Shown here: positions 1 through 8,831 of the stretch, piece after piece
Layout: each line of letters begins with the position of its first letter
Position numbering within the stretch: the stretch's first letter is position 1
Assembly (NCBI GenBank): GCA_026710435.1
Contig: JAPOQZ010000175.1
Span: 1 to 64,000 of the forward strand
DNA: 64,000 bases
Origin: a bacterium
GTDB taxonomy: Bacteria > Actinomycetota > Acidimicrobiia > Spongiisociales > Spongiisociaceae
Direction: 5' to 3'
Made by a program: the position numbers and the translations under genes
The notes under the pieces: generated by a model
Database searches by the model: none
What the model saw: the letters and a program-made list of their open reading frames with translations, nothing else
What the model was told of the DNA's origin: nothing

Positions 1-125
1 GGGACTACGGCCATTTCCACAATCCCGTCTCGGCCCGGCGGGACCTTCACCCGTCGGGTGAAGCCAGGCCCAGTCACGATCATGTGGTTGATGTGGCCTG
101 TTGCCGTGGGTGTGTCTGGAAACAT
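1..125 (-). CDS. Micro-ORF family member (i), runs off the window start
   Basis: ATG at 123-125 opens a frame that stays open to base 1 (41 codons seen). I do not recognise the product. Residues G10, H11, F22, T23 and V26 recur in the micro-ORF at 27580-27705, and the nucleotide sequence is about 85-90% identical to the frameshifted copy starting at 43567. The ATG lies 12 nt after the TAG that ends the recombinase relic, inside a leader (CTAGCC, TTGATTCTTC, ATG) shared with the other copies. There is no Shine-Dalgarno sequence. It may be the start of a longer protein that continues outside the window. Confidence 0.4.
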   Translation of the reverse strand, partial: MFPDTPTATGHINHMIVTGPGFTRRVKVPPGRDGIVEMAVV

Positions 126-137
126 GAAGAATCAAGG

Positions 138-600
138 CTAGCGGGCCGGACGGTCGAACTGGTCGGCGGTGAACTGCGCGACGGCTTCGACACCGGGTTC
201 GTGTATACGGACAGGGTGCGGAGGTCCCGGTGTCGGCTTTGGCTTGCAGCATGACGGCGGACGCTCCTGCTTCGGCGAGGTGGGTGAGAGAGGAGTGGCG
301 GAGTTGGTGGAGGGTCCACCCTCCGGGGTGCTTTTGAACTGGGAGGCGGCTGTGCGGTAGGTGAGCCGGGCTTGGACGGTCGCTGCGTACAGGTCACGGG
401 CCGCAGGTTCGGTGCGGGTGCGCCAGCGGGTTGGAAAAACGGGACCGTGGGTGCGGTCGGTGAGGTAGCGGCCGAGGAGGCGGGCGGTGGGCGCCGCCCA
501 GACCACCGTGTCGACGTTGCCGCCTTTGGAGCGGATCCGGACCCTCCGCCGGGCCCGGGTCGAGGTCTTCCACGTTGAGGGCTAGGACCTCTGACCAGGC
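138..600 (-). pseudogene. Tyrosine recombinase/integrase relic, C-terminal half
   Basis: Read on the minus strand, three frames together give the catalytic half of a tyrosine recombinase. It begins with a VLALNVEDLD stretch, then WAAPTARLLGRYL, then the HxxR box (TLHQLRHSSLTHLAEAG, about 330-270), and a VYTNPG segment carrying the active-site Tyr (about 205). It ends at TAG 138-140. At least three frameshifts separate these parts, for example near 545, 240 and 190, so no full protein can be made. The N-terminal half is not visible upstream. It marks an old integration event. Confidence 0.75.
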
Positions 601-781
601 GTTCCGCAGGGTTTACGCGTCGGGGCAGTCCGCGTAACGCCTGGTCGGGGGGTTTCGGTGGGGCGGGGATTGCAGGTATACGCCCGAGACCTGCAACAAT
701 CGGTGGCAGGGTTCCGTCTCAGCCCGGGCCTGGCGGGTCGGGCACGCCGGTTCGGTTCACGCCTTGTGTGCGCCGTGTCGG

Positions 782-1162
782 CTAGCCGCTGGGCAGCCCG
801 AAGTACCTTCTGGCTTCGGCGACTTCCTCCGGCGTCAACTCCCCAACCCAGATGGAGCACGACCCGGCCCCGACCGTACACTTGATTCTCTCCCACCAGG
901 AATCATCCCCCGTTGAGTAGTAGACCACCGCACGGCCCCGCTCGTCAATCCCGTGAGTGGAGCCACCACCACTCCACGGAACCGTCCCACCTCGGGTACA
1001 TCCGATGTAATTGGACTCGACCACGAACCGTTCCGACGACCCGCAAACATCACTAGCAGACATGTCCGGTCCGCCCACAGGGGCGGTAGCACTGCTGACC
1101 ATCACAGCCGCGACCACCAAGGCCACAACAAGACCAGCCTCGATTACCAGCCGTTTCTTCAC
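782..1162 (-). CDS. Small secreted or membrane-anchored protein of unknown function
   Basis: 126 aa if started at GTG 1160-1162 (VKKRLVIEAG). This start puts two Lys and an Arg before a hydrophobic stretch (residues about 8-25), as in a signal peptide or membrane anchor. The frame stays open upstream to 1240, but that part has no such pattern. The exported part has paired Cys residues (DVCGSS, IGCTRG, KCTVGAGSC), which suggests disulfides, and ends in an ELTPEEVAEARRYFGL helix. No family recognised. Confidence 0.5.
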   Translation of the reverse strand: MKKRLVIEAGLVVALVVAAVMVSSATAPVGGPDMSASDVCGSSERFVVESNYIGCTRGGTVPWSGGGSTHGIDERGRAVVYYSTGDDSWWERIKCTVGAGSCSIWVGELTPEEVAEARRYFGLPSG

Positions 1163-1240
1163 TCGCCGAATCGTACCCTGAATGGATGGTCTCAGTGTCC
1201 GGAAGTCACCGGATGGTTCGACTCGTGAACCCCCTGCCAC

Positions 1241-1647
1241 CTCTCTTCAGGCCGACCCGGATCGCGCATAGCACGGGGAGTCGGTCTGCATATCCGCCCC
1301 CGGAACCTACCGGCGTACCAACATCACCCACCCCGACAGACAACACAGACCCCAACACGAAACACACACCCCCAAAAACCCGCATTTAGCACCACCCTCC
1401 TAATGGGGGTCCACCACTTCTGCCGGTTCTTCTGGGTGGGTGTGGTGGTTGAGCGAGCCGGCCGGTGAGTACTTCACTCTCTTGGAACGTTGATTCCTGG
1501 GGCTAGAGCGTGCCCCGGCCGGTTAGCGAGAGCCTCTTGTAGCGCTCATGGGGTGGCGTGCCGTCAGAGCACTGATCGGTTAGGTCGCCGCCAGGGTTTC
1601 TCCACAGCTCAGAGAGAGAGCAGAATCTGCGCGGAAGGAGACGAAGG
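1241..1647. other. Non-coding stretch before the IS110 relic
   Basis: No convincing gene. Positions 1310-1390 are a C/A-rich low-complexity run (ACAC and CCCAA repeats). The part from about 1400 probably includes the left end of the IS110-like element, since its transposase starts at 1648 with GGAAGGAG just upstream. I could not define an element end. Confidence 0.4.
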
Positions 1648-2370
1648 ATGATCTTGGTGGGTAGCGATTGGGCTGAGGGCCATCACGATGTGTGTGTGAT
1701 GGACGAGGAGGGAACCCGGCTGGGGTACGCTCGTCTACCCGAAGGCTTGGCGGGTGTGGCCCGATTCCACGAAATGGTCGCCGAGGACGTATCCGACCCA
1801 GCTGAAGTGGTGGTAGGCATCGAGACTGATCGTGGTCTGTGGGTAGCTGCGGTGGTGGGCGCCGGCTATCAAGTGTATGCGATCAATCCTCTGGCTGTGT
1901 CCCGTTACCGGGACCGTCACAGCCTGGGGGGCGCCAAGTCCGACCGCGGGGACGCCAAGGTGTTAGCCGACCTGGTACGCACCGACCGGCACAACCATCG
2001 TCGGGTGGCTGGTGACAGCCCCCAGGCGGAAGGCATCAGGATCATGGCCCGCACACATCAGAACCTGATCTGGGCGCGGGTTCGGCTTACCAACCAGCTG
2101 CGAAACGCGCTGAGTGAGTACTACCCGGCAGCGCTGGAAACGTTCGGGGACCTGGCCCATCGCGACGCTGTAGCGGTTCTGGGCCGGGCACCCACACCAC
2201 GTATCGGTGCCCGCCTGACGCTGCCCCAGAACGTCCTTGATGGGAGTACTAGGGACTCACCCGTGACGATCACTTCGCCCGTACGCAGTGACGGCAGCAC
2301 CGCGGCAAGGCCCGAAACGCTGTCCGGCAGATCGGCCTCGTCGCTGCCCCCAGCCGGGGTGGCGTCTTAG
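1648..2370 (+). pseudogene. IS110-family transposase, truncated
   Basis: The N-terminal RuvC-like DEDD domain is clear: GSDWAEGHHDVCV (first Asp), VVGIETDRG (Glu) and GGAKSDRGDAKVLADL (last Asp residues), then the typical helix TNQLRNALSEYYPAALETF. Homology stops near codon 190 (nt about 2215). The frame then runs through unrelated sequence to a stop at 2370. The C-terminal catalytic-Ser domain is missing and the product (240 aa against the usual 340-400) should be inactive. The start has a good ribosome site, GGAAGGAGACGAAGG. Confidence 0.8.
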
Positions 2371-2510
2371 ACTTGGTGGCCGAGCTTCGCTCACGAACTT
2401 GCCGGACGCGCCCAAGCCTTCCAGAAACTTGCCGGCGGTGGCATGGACCTGTCTGAAGTGTTGGATGTGTCCGGGCTGGCGATCTCGGACTGAGCAGTCA
2501 CCTATGGACC

Positions 2511-2714
2511 GTGGCCGACATAGCCTCGGCGTTGCTTCTCGGCCTGATTACCGGCATCATCTTGGAACTCCTACCCCCTATACTCGCGGCGGGCAAAGTT
2601 GAGGCCCGGCTTGAGCTGCTTTGCGAACGGCGTAGCCGACCTTCAGCGAAACGCTGGCCATATCCCTGTGACACCGCGACACGATGGGACACCGTTAGTG
2701 ACAACGAGAGTTAG
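2511..2714 (+). CDS. Possible small membrane protein
   Basis: A 67-aa frame from GTG 2511. Residues 6-27 are a strong hydrophobic helix (ASALLLGLITGIILELLPPI), followed by a basic tail. No clear ribosome site and no family recognised. It may be chance coding in a decayed region: 2371-2510 holds only a short relic reading GGMDLSEVLDVSGLAISD before a stop. Confidence 0.25.
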   Translation: MADIASALLLGLITGIILELLPPILAAGKVEARLELLCERRSRPSAKRWPYPCDTATRWDTVSDNES

Positions 2715-2738
2715 CCAAATGACTATCTACCCCGGTAA

Positions 2739-4010
2739 ATGATGCTAACTGACGAGATGGAGTGGGACTCACCCATGTACCGGGAAGCGGCCAACCAGTT
2801 CGAGAACGTGGCCGAGTTGATGAACCTCGACGACAACGTCCGGGAAAGGCTGATCATGCCGCAGCGGTCGCTGGTGGTCACCTTCCCCTACCGGACCGAC
2901 GAGTACTCGAAGGTCCGGACCGCCTTCGGTTACCGCGTCCAGCATGTATTGACCATGGGACCCACGAAGGGGGGGATCAGGTACGCCCCGGATGTCAATC
3001 TCGGTGAGGTGGCCGCGCTCGCCATGCTCATGACCTGGAAATGCGCCCTGGTGGGGCTCCCGTTCGGGGGTGCAAAGGGTGGCGTCAGGATCGATCCTCA
3101 CGGACTGTCCCGGACCGAGTTGCAACGGGTCACGAGGCGGTACACCGCCGAGGTGATCAACATGATCGGACCCCAGAAGGACATACCGGCGCCCGATCTC
3201 GGGACCGACGAGCAGGTAATGGCCTGGATCATGGACACGTACAGCCAGAACCAGGGCTACGCGGTCCCGGCGGTCGTGACCGGAAAGCCTCCGGAACTCG
3301 GCGGATCCGTCGCTCGCCGGGAGGCCACCGGGCGGGGCATCATCAGCCTGCTTCCCTCGGCTGCTCTCCGATGCGGGGTGGGGGTCGACGGTGCCCGGGT
3401 TGTCATCCAGGGGTTCGGGAACGTAGGCCGTTACGCAGCTATCGCGGCAGCCGAAGTGGGATGCCGGGTGATAGCTGTGGAGGACCTGAGCGGCGCCATC
3501 CACAACGGTCAGGGCTTGGAGGTCGGCCGGCTGGCCAGGCATGTCGACCTCACCGGCGGTGTGAGAGGGTTTTCGGGGGCGGACTCCATCAGTCACGACG
3601 AGTTGTTCGCCCTGGAATGCGACGTGCTGATACCGGCGGCGGTCGGGAGTGTCATCACGGGCGAGAACGTCCATTCGATCGAGGCGAAACTGGTGCTGGA
3701 AGGCGCCAACAACCCGACCACGCTGGAGGCCGACCGAGTCCTCAAGGACAAGGGAGTGCTTGTGGTCCCGGACATCCTCTGCAACGCAGGGGGTGTGACG
3801 GTGTCCTATTTCGAGTGGGTCCAGGATCTCCAGAACTACTTCTGGTCGGAGAACGAGATAGTGAGCAGGTTGCGGGAGATCATGATCCGGGCCTTCGAGG
3901 AGGTTTTGGATCTCTCCATGCGCAAGAAACTCGACATGCGAACCGCGGCCCTGATGATCGGCATCCAGAGGGTCGCGGGCGCCAAGCTCGTAAGAGGCGT
4001 CTACCCGTAG
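2739..4010 (+). CDS. gdhA: Glu/Leu/Phe/Val dehydrogenase (glutamate dehydrogenase)
   Basis: 423 aa, the usual length. It catalyses reversible oxidative deamination of glutamate to 2-oxoglutarate and ammonium in the cytoplasm, linking nitrogen and carbon metabolism. Substrate-binding motifs are GPTKGGIRY (residues 74-82) and the catalytic-Lys box PFGGAKGG (K113). The Rossmann motif GFGNVG near residue 226 binds NAD(P). The C-terminal ILCNAGGVTVSYFEWVQ block is typical. Two adjacent ATGs (2739, 2742) could start it, and neither has a strong ribosome site. Cofactor preference cannot be read from the sequence with confidence. Confidence 0.92.
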   Translation: MMLTDEMEWDSPMYREAANQFENVAELMNLDDNVRERLIMPQRSLVVTFPYRTDEYSKVRTAFGYRVQHVLTMGPTKGGIRYAPDVNLGEVAALAMLMTWKCALVGLPFGGAKGGVRIDPHGLSRTELQRVTRRYTAEVINMIGPQKDIPAPDLGTDEQVMAWIMDTYSQNQGYAVPAVVTGKPPELGGSVARREATGRGIISLLPSAALRCGVGVDGARVVIQGFGNVGRYAAIAAAEVGCRVIAVEDLSGAIHNGQGLEVGRLARHVDLTGGVRGFSGADSISHDELFALECDVLIPAAVGSVITGENVHSIEAKLVLEGANNPTTLEADRVLKDKGVLVVPDILCNAGGVTVSYFEWVQDLQNYFWSENEIVSRLREIMIRAFEEVLDLSMRKKLDMRTAALMIGIQRVAGAKLVRGVYP

Positions 4011-4302
4011 CTTCAGCCCGCCGACGATGCCTGTCCCCGACGCATGGCGAACGCTCGCGGAGGGTCTGAAGACCTATCCATCAGGATTCGCTGCCCGCCA
4101 GACTGCGTGAAACAAGGTCCAAAGGCAGGTGCGAGCCTCTCAGGGTGCCGCGGATAGGCGGCACGACTGCCGTCATCTGCAAGACCAAACACCGTTCGAC
4201 CACAGAGAACCGCTGGTCACAGCCCTAAACTCGTCAACCGTCGCAGTCATTGCTTCCCAAGGCGAGCAGCTATCCGCGCACAGGGCGGGTGGTGTGTTCT
4301 TG

Positions 4303-5178
4303 TCACCCTCCGTTCGTGGGTGGGCTCGTGAAGCCAGGACAGATGCCTTGGAAGGAGCACCATTTGCACAGGACCGACGGGCGGGGAGGGAAGTGGTTCC
4401 GTTCCATGGCCCGCTTGATCGTTCTGGCCAGCGCCAGCAGTTGCCGTTCGATCCCGTCGAGCACCCGATCGTCGACCGGCAGCGAATAGACCGTCGAATT
4501 GCCGAGATACAGAAGACGGAGTTCCGCTGGGGTCCTTCCATACCTGCGTCTGACGAGCAGAGCGTACACCTTCAGGGCGAAGAACGCAGGGAGCGCGTAG
4601 CGTTCCGGTGGAGCGGAGCCTGTCTTGTAGTCGGTGATGACGAGCCGTCCATCCGGCCGCTCGTCCAACCGATCGAGAATGCCCCGGACGGTGACAGCGC
4701 CCAGATCCTCGGACATGTCGAGTTCGTTCCCGACGGGACTGAAGGATGCGGGGTCCTCCAAGGTGAGGTAGTTGGCGATCACTCCCAGGCTCTCGATGCC
4801 CCATGCCCTCTCGTCCTCGACCGAATCGAACAACTGCGAGTAGTCCGGCTCGGTGCGCAAACCCGTCCAAGCTTCGCGGAACAGGTCGAAGAGGCGCTCC
4901 GCAGTCCGCTGATCCGCGGGCAGTCCGAAAAGTCGCTCGAGAGCGAGGTGGGCCGTCGTGCCCCGGGCCTGGGCTGCGGACGGCACCTCGGGAATGCGAT
5001 CGATAGCCCGGTAGCGGAACAGGCGGGGGCATTGTTTGAAGTTGGAGGCACGGCTTGGTGAAAGGGTCGCCAGGATGGGTGCTGCCGGCTCGGCGGCAGA
5101 TTGTTCTTTGTCGTCGACGGAACCGTTCGCCGGCGCCGCCGGTCGGCTCTTCGGGGCCCTCACCGCTACTAATGACAT
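4303..5178 (-). CDS. PD-(D/E)XK (RecB/Cas4-like) nuclease with iron-sulfur cysteines
   Basis: 291 aa. The nuclease core has H77 (GTTAHLALERLF), D169 (RGILDRLD) and the D183-Y-K185 motif (ITDYKTG), the metal-binding set of RecB-type nucleases. Cys50 (KQCPRLF) plus Cys271, Cys274 and Cys280 (LCKWCSFQGIC) match the one-plus-three arrangement that holds a [4Fe-4S] cluster in Cas4 and AddB. No helicase or cas gene is nearby, so it is a stand-alone member, probably for DNA repair or processing. The first ~35 residues are Ala/Pro/Ser-rich and probably disordered. A TATAGT box lies 7 nt before the ATG. Confidence 0.85.
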   Translation of the reverse strand: MSLVAVRAPKSRPAAPANGSVDDKEQSAAEPAAPILATLSPSRASNFKQCPRLFRYRAIDRIPEVPSAAQARGTTAHLALERLFGLPADQRTAERLFDLFREAWTGLRTEPDYSQLFDSVEDERAWGIESLGVIANYLTLEDPASFSPVGNELDMSEDLGAVTVRGILDRLDERPDGRLVITDYKTGSAPPERYALPAFFALKVYALLVRRRYGRTPAELRLLYLGNSTVYSLPVDDRVLDGIERQLLALARTIKRAMERNHFPPRPSVLCKWCSFQGICPGFTSPPTNGG

Positions 5179-5185
5179 GACTGTA

Positions 5186-5191
5186 ACTATA
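5186..5191 (-). promoter_or_regulatory. Candidate leaderless -10 box (TATAGT)
   Basis: On the minus strand TATAGT is followed by 7 nt and then the ATG of the PD-(D/E)XK nuclease, with no Shine-Dalgarno sequence between. This is the layout of a leaderless transcript, where transcription starts at or beside the start codon. The call rests on motif and spacing only. Confidence 0.5.
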
Positions 5192-5477
5192 CGGGTTGGC
5201 GGACGATCGAGCGAACCTTACGTGCCGCCCGTCGTCTGCTGCCATGGCGCTGAGCTTGCATGCGAGGGCTGAAGGCGCCTGTAAGCCGGCCCCGTTTCGT
5301 CATGCGCGGGTCTTGTTGGAGCGAATGCGTAGCCATTGGCAGATTCCTGACCTCGAAAAGCAGCGGACTCGACAAGCCCGTCGCCTCGAGCTCGACCTTC
5401 ACCGGCCGCGTGTATGCGAGAGAACCCGCGAAAGCAGGCTTGAGCAGGCCCTTCATGGGTGGGTCTGCCAGGAACAT
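5187..5477 (-). CDS. Possible small protein between the AMP-ligase and nuclease genes
   Basis: A 96-aa frame from ATG 5475-5477, just after the TAG (5488-5490) of the acyl-CoA synthetase. Its leader, CTAGCC then GTGGCTTT then ATG, resembles that of the micro-ORF family, and G10, Y22, T23, V26 and K27 fall at the same positions as G10, F22, T23, V26 and K27 of micro-ORF (i). The similarity is short and could be chance. The C-terminal half is Arg-rich. It overlaps the leaderless promoter of the nuclease gene. Confidence 0.25.
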   Translation of the reverse strand: MFLADPPMKGLLKPAFAGSLAYTRPVKVELEATGLSSPLLFEVRNLPMATHSLQQDPRMTKRGRLTGAFSPRMQAQRHGSRRRAARKVRSIVRQPV

Positions 5478-5487
5478 AAAGCCACGG

Positions 5488-7086
5488 CTAGTTGATGCGG
5501 CGTCCGCGGCCTTCCCATTCCTTGTCACGCAGTACGAACTTTTGGATCTTCCCGGTCGAGGTCTTGGGGAGGCCCTCGACCAGTTCCACCTCGTCAGGGG
5601 CCTTGAAACGGGCCAGCCTTGCCCTGACATGGTCGATGATCTCCTGCCCCGTCGCGCTGAGGCCCGGCTTCAGCACCACGAATGCCTTTGGCCGTTCTCC
5701 CCAGCGCTCGTGCGGAACCGCGACCACCGCGCACTCCAGGACCGACGGATGGTTGGCGATCGCCCGCTCCACCTCGATCGTGGAGATGTTCTCCCCTCCG
5801 GAGATGATGATGTCCTTGGAGCGGTCCCGAAGGTCGATGTAGTTGTCGGGATGCCATACCGCTATGTCCCCCGAATGGAAGTAGCCACCACGGAAGGCTT
5901 CGTCGGTTGCCTCGGGATTGTCGAAGTAACCCTTCATGACGTTGTTGCCCCGCATTACCACCTCGCCCATGGTGGTGGCGTCCATCGGGATGTCCATCAT
6001 GTCCTCGTCCACAACGCGGGTCGGATCGGCGATGATGTACGACACGCCTTGGCGCGCCAGGAAAGCGGCCCGTTCCGCAACCGGGATGTTCCCGAGTCCT
6101 TCCTGCAATTCGCACACCGTATGGGGGCCGTACGTCTCGGTGAGGCCGTACACATGAACGATCCGGGCCCCCAGACCTTCCATCGTCTCGATGATGGTCG
6201 GGCTCGGCGGCGCCCCCGCAGTGGTGATCGTCACCGGCTGAGAAAAGCGGTGGGCCTCCGGCGCGTTCGCCAGGGCTATCAGGATCGTGGGTGCTGCGTT
6301 GAAGTGGGTGACACCCTGCTCATCGATCAGCGACCAGATCTCGCCGGGGTCGACGCGCCGCAGGCAGACGTGCGTCGCTCCTACCGCGGTCACGCCCCAC
6401 GGGGTGCACCAGCCGTTGCAGTGGAACATGGGAAGGGTCCACAGGTAGACGGAGTCGGGCGAGAACCCGGAGTGGATGACCTCTCCCAAGGAGTTGAGAT
6501 AGGCGCCCCGGTGCGTGTACATGACTCCCTTGGGACGACCGGTAGTCCCGGACGTGTAGTTGATCGAGATGGTGCGTTCCTCGTCGTCGACGGTCCACGG
6601 GAGGGGACGATCCGAACCCCGGTCCAGAAACCGGCCGTACGGGACGGTGGCGTACCCGGCGTCGGCGTGGCTGCGATCGATGGAGACCGTTTCTCCGACA
6701 GTGCGCAACTCACCTGCCACACCTGCGAGCCCGGCCAGCAGGTGCGACTCGCCCACCAGGATCGTCGAGCCGGAGTGGTCGAGTATGTAGCGGATCTCCT
6801 CCGGGGAGAGACGGGTGTTGACCGCGACCAGGACTGCCCCGAGGAGTGGCACCGCGAAGTGGGCCAGCAGCATCTCCGGAATGTTCGAGCACAGGAACGC
6901 CACGCGGTCGCCCGGCCCGATGCCGGACTGTGCCAGCGCGTTGGCCAGGCGGGTGGCCTCGCGAGCCATTTCCCGGTATGTGATCCGGCGGTCCCCGTCC
7001 ACGATTGCCGTCTTCCGGGGGAATACCAGCGCGGAGCGTTCCAGGAAGGAGAGCGGGGTCAGTTCGGTTCGGTAGACGGTGGTCAT
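5488..7086 (-). CDS. AMP-dependent acyl-CoA synthetase
   Basis: 532 aa from ATG 7084-7086. It activates a carboxylic acid to its CoA thioester through an acyl-adenylate. The P-loop YTSGTTGRPKG is at residues 177-187. The adenylation motif YGLTETYG, the SGDIAVW/DRSKDIIISGGENIS hinge block and the catalytic C-terminal Lys (PKTSTGKIQKF) are all present. The family is medium/long-chain or fadD3-like; the substrate cannot be told. A GTG 21 nt upstream is in frame, but the chosen ATG sits 7 nt after a TAGCCT box, fitting a leaderless start. It is divergent from a second, distinct synthetase. Confidence 0.88.
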   Translation of the reverse strand: MTTVYRTELTPLSFLERSALVFPRKTAIVDGDRRITYREMAREATRLANALAQSGIGPGDRVAFLCSNIPEMLLAHFAVPLLGAVLVAVNTRLSPEEIRYILDHSGSTILVGESHLLAGLAGVAGELRTVGETVSIDRSHADAGYATVPYGRFLDRGSDRPLPWTVDDEERTISINYTSGTTGRPKGVMYTHRGAYLNSLGEVIHSGFSPDSVYLWTLPMFHCNGWCTPWGVTAVGATHVCLRRVDPGEIWSLIDEQGVTHFNAAPTILIALANAPEAHRFSQPVTITTAGAPPSPTIIETMEGLGARIVHVYGLTETYGPHTVCELQEGLGNIPVAERAAFLARQGVSYIIADPTRVVDEDMMDIPMDATTMGEVVMRGNNVMKGYFDNPEATDEAFRGGYFHSGDIAVWHPDNYIDLRDRSKDIIISGGENISTIEVERAIANHPSVLECAVVAVPHERWGERPKAFVVLKPGLSATGQEIIDHVRARLARFKAPDEVELVEGLPKTSTGKIQKFVLRDKEWEGRGRRIN

Positions 7087-7213
7087 GTACCGGAGGCTAA
7101 TGGACACCGGCGCGGGAGCGGATGGGGCGGATGGGATGGACGGGCTGGCAAGGCAGCAGGAGGTTCTACCCGGTTTGCTCGCTACCCTTCCGGATAGTTA
7201 CGGGAAGGAGCCC

Positions 7214-8827
7214 ATGCCACCGCACATGCTCGACTACCCGCTCCTGCTGTCCACCCTATACGAGCGGGCCGTCCGAATATACCCACATCAGGAGATCGTT
7301 TCGGTCAACCCCGACGGGTCTGTGCACCGGACCGACTACGGGGAAACCGACCTGCGGATCAGGAAGCTGGTAAGCGCCCTGGCAGGTCTCGGGATCGAGC
7401 CCGGGGATCCGGTTGGGACCCTTGCCTTCAACACTCATCGCCACCATGAGGTCTACTGGGCCACCGCCAACACCGGAAGGATCTGCCACACGGTCAACAT
7501 CCGTCTCTTCCCCGAGCAGATCCGTTACATAGTGGACCACGCCCGCGACCGGGTGGTGTTCGTCGAACGAAGCCAGCTCCCCACGGTCGAGCCCCTGGCC
7601 GCCGACCTTCCGGGGGTTGCCAACTGGGTGCTGATGGACTGCGAACCTTCCGAAACGTCCCTCCCGGGCGCCATCGGCTACGAGGACCTGATAGCGGATG
7701 CGGCCCCGGCCGGCGAATGGCCCCAGCTGGATGAGCGGTCCCCTCACATGTACTGCTACACCTCCGGCACCACCGGGAATCCCAAAGGGGTGGCCTACAC
7801 GCAGCGTTCCACCTACCTCCACACCCTCACGGCGATCGCCTACAGACCGGTCGGCCCGCCGGACAACGTCATGCCCGTTGTCCCCATGTTCCACGCGGCG
7901 GCTTGGGGCCTGCCGTTCACGGGAACGGCCGCGGGCGCCAAGCTGACCTATCCGGGGGAGGATCTGTCCGCCGTTGCGCTGGTCGATCTCATCGAGGGGG
8001 AGCAAGTGACCTTCTCGGCCGGGGTCCCGACCGTCTGGTTGGCGATACAGCACTACCTGGACGCCAATCCGGACCGCGACACGTCCTCGATCCACTCCTT
8101 CCTGTGCGGTGGCTCAGCCGTTCCCAGGGCCATGATCGATTGGTTCTGGCGCAATCGGGGGATCCGGGTCGTGCATGCCTGGGGGATGACGGAGACCAAC
8201 CCGCTGGCGACGATGGCCAACCTCCGTCCCGAGATGGAGTCCTGGGACTGGGAGCGCCAGCTGGACTTCCTCGAGACGCAGGGCCTGCCGGCCCCGGGCC
8301 TGCGGGTCAAGATCGTGGACGACGAGGGGGAGGAACTTCCCCACGACGGCGAAGCGTTCGGCGAACTGCTCATCCAGGGCCCCTGGATCGCGGCCGAGTA
8401 CTTGAGGGATCCCCGCAGCGCCGAGACGATGGTCGACGGCTGGCTGAGGACGGGCGACGTCTGCAAGATCACTCCGGAGGGGTACGTGCGCATCACGGAC
8501 CGTTCCAAGGATGTCATCAAGTCAGGTGGGGAGTGGATCTCATCGATCGACGTCGAGAACGTCATAATGGGCCATCCCAAGGTAACGGAGGCCGCAGTCG
8601 TCGGGCTTGCGCACCCGAAGTGGCAGGAGAGGCCGGTAGCCCTCGTGGTCGTCCAGGCAGGCGTGCAGGTCACCGGAGAGGACATGGCTTCCTATCTATC
8701 CGGCAAGGTAGCCCGATGGTGGCTTCCCGACGAGTACGTGTTCGTGGACGAAGTACCCAAGACCAGCACCGGCAAGTTCGACAAGAAGGTCATCCGGGAC
8801 GCCTACTCGGACCTTCTCCAAAGGTGA
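7214..8827 (+). CDS. Long-chain fatty acid-CoA ligase family protein
   Basis: 537 aa from ATG 7214, chosen because GGGAAGGAG lies 3 nt before it; the frame is open from 7079 but upstream residues are low complexity. AMP-binding motifs: YCYTSGTTGNPKG (about residue 180), HAWGMTETNP, GWLRTGDVCKI, DRSKDVIKSGGEWISS and PKTSTGKFDKK with the catalytic Lys. It activates a fatty or related acid to acyl-CoA. It shares a ~127-bp divergent promoter region with the synthetase at 5488-7086 and lies 4 nt before the next gene. Confidence 0.9.
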   Translation: MPPHMLDYPLLLSTLYERAVRIYPHQEIVSVNPDGSVHRTDYGETDLRIRKLVSALAGLGIEPGDPVGTLAFNTHRHHEVYWATANTGRICHTVNIRLFPEQIRYIVDHARDRVVFVERSQLPTVEPLAADLPGVANWVLMDCEPSETSLPGAIGYEDLIADAAPAGEWPQLDERSPHMYCYTSGTTGNPKGVAYTQRSTYLHTLTAIAYRPVGPPDNVMPVVPMFHAAAWGLPFTGTAAGAKLTYPGEDLSAVALVDLIEGEQVTFSAGVPTVWLAIQHYLDANPDRDTSSIHSFLCGGSAVPRAMIDWFWRNRGIRVVHAWGMTETNPLATMANLRPEMESWDWERQLDFLETQGLPAPGLRVKIVDDEGEELPHDGEAFGELLIQGPWIAAEYLRDPRSAETMVDGWLRTGDVCKITPEGYVRITDRSKDVIKSGGEWISSIDVENVIMGHPKVTEAAVVGLAHPKWQERPVALVVVQAGVQVTGEDMASYLSGKVARWWLPDEYVFVDEVPKTSTGKFDKKVIRDAYSDLLQR

Positions 8828-8831
8828 TCCC

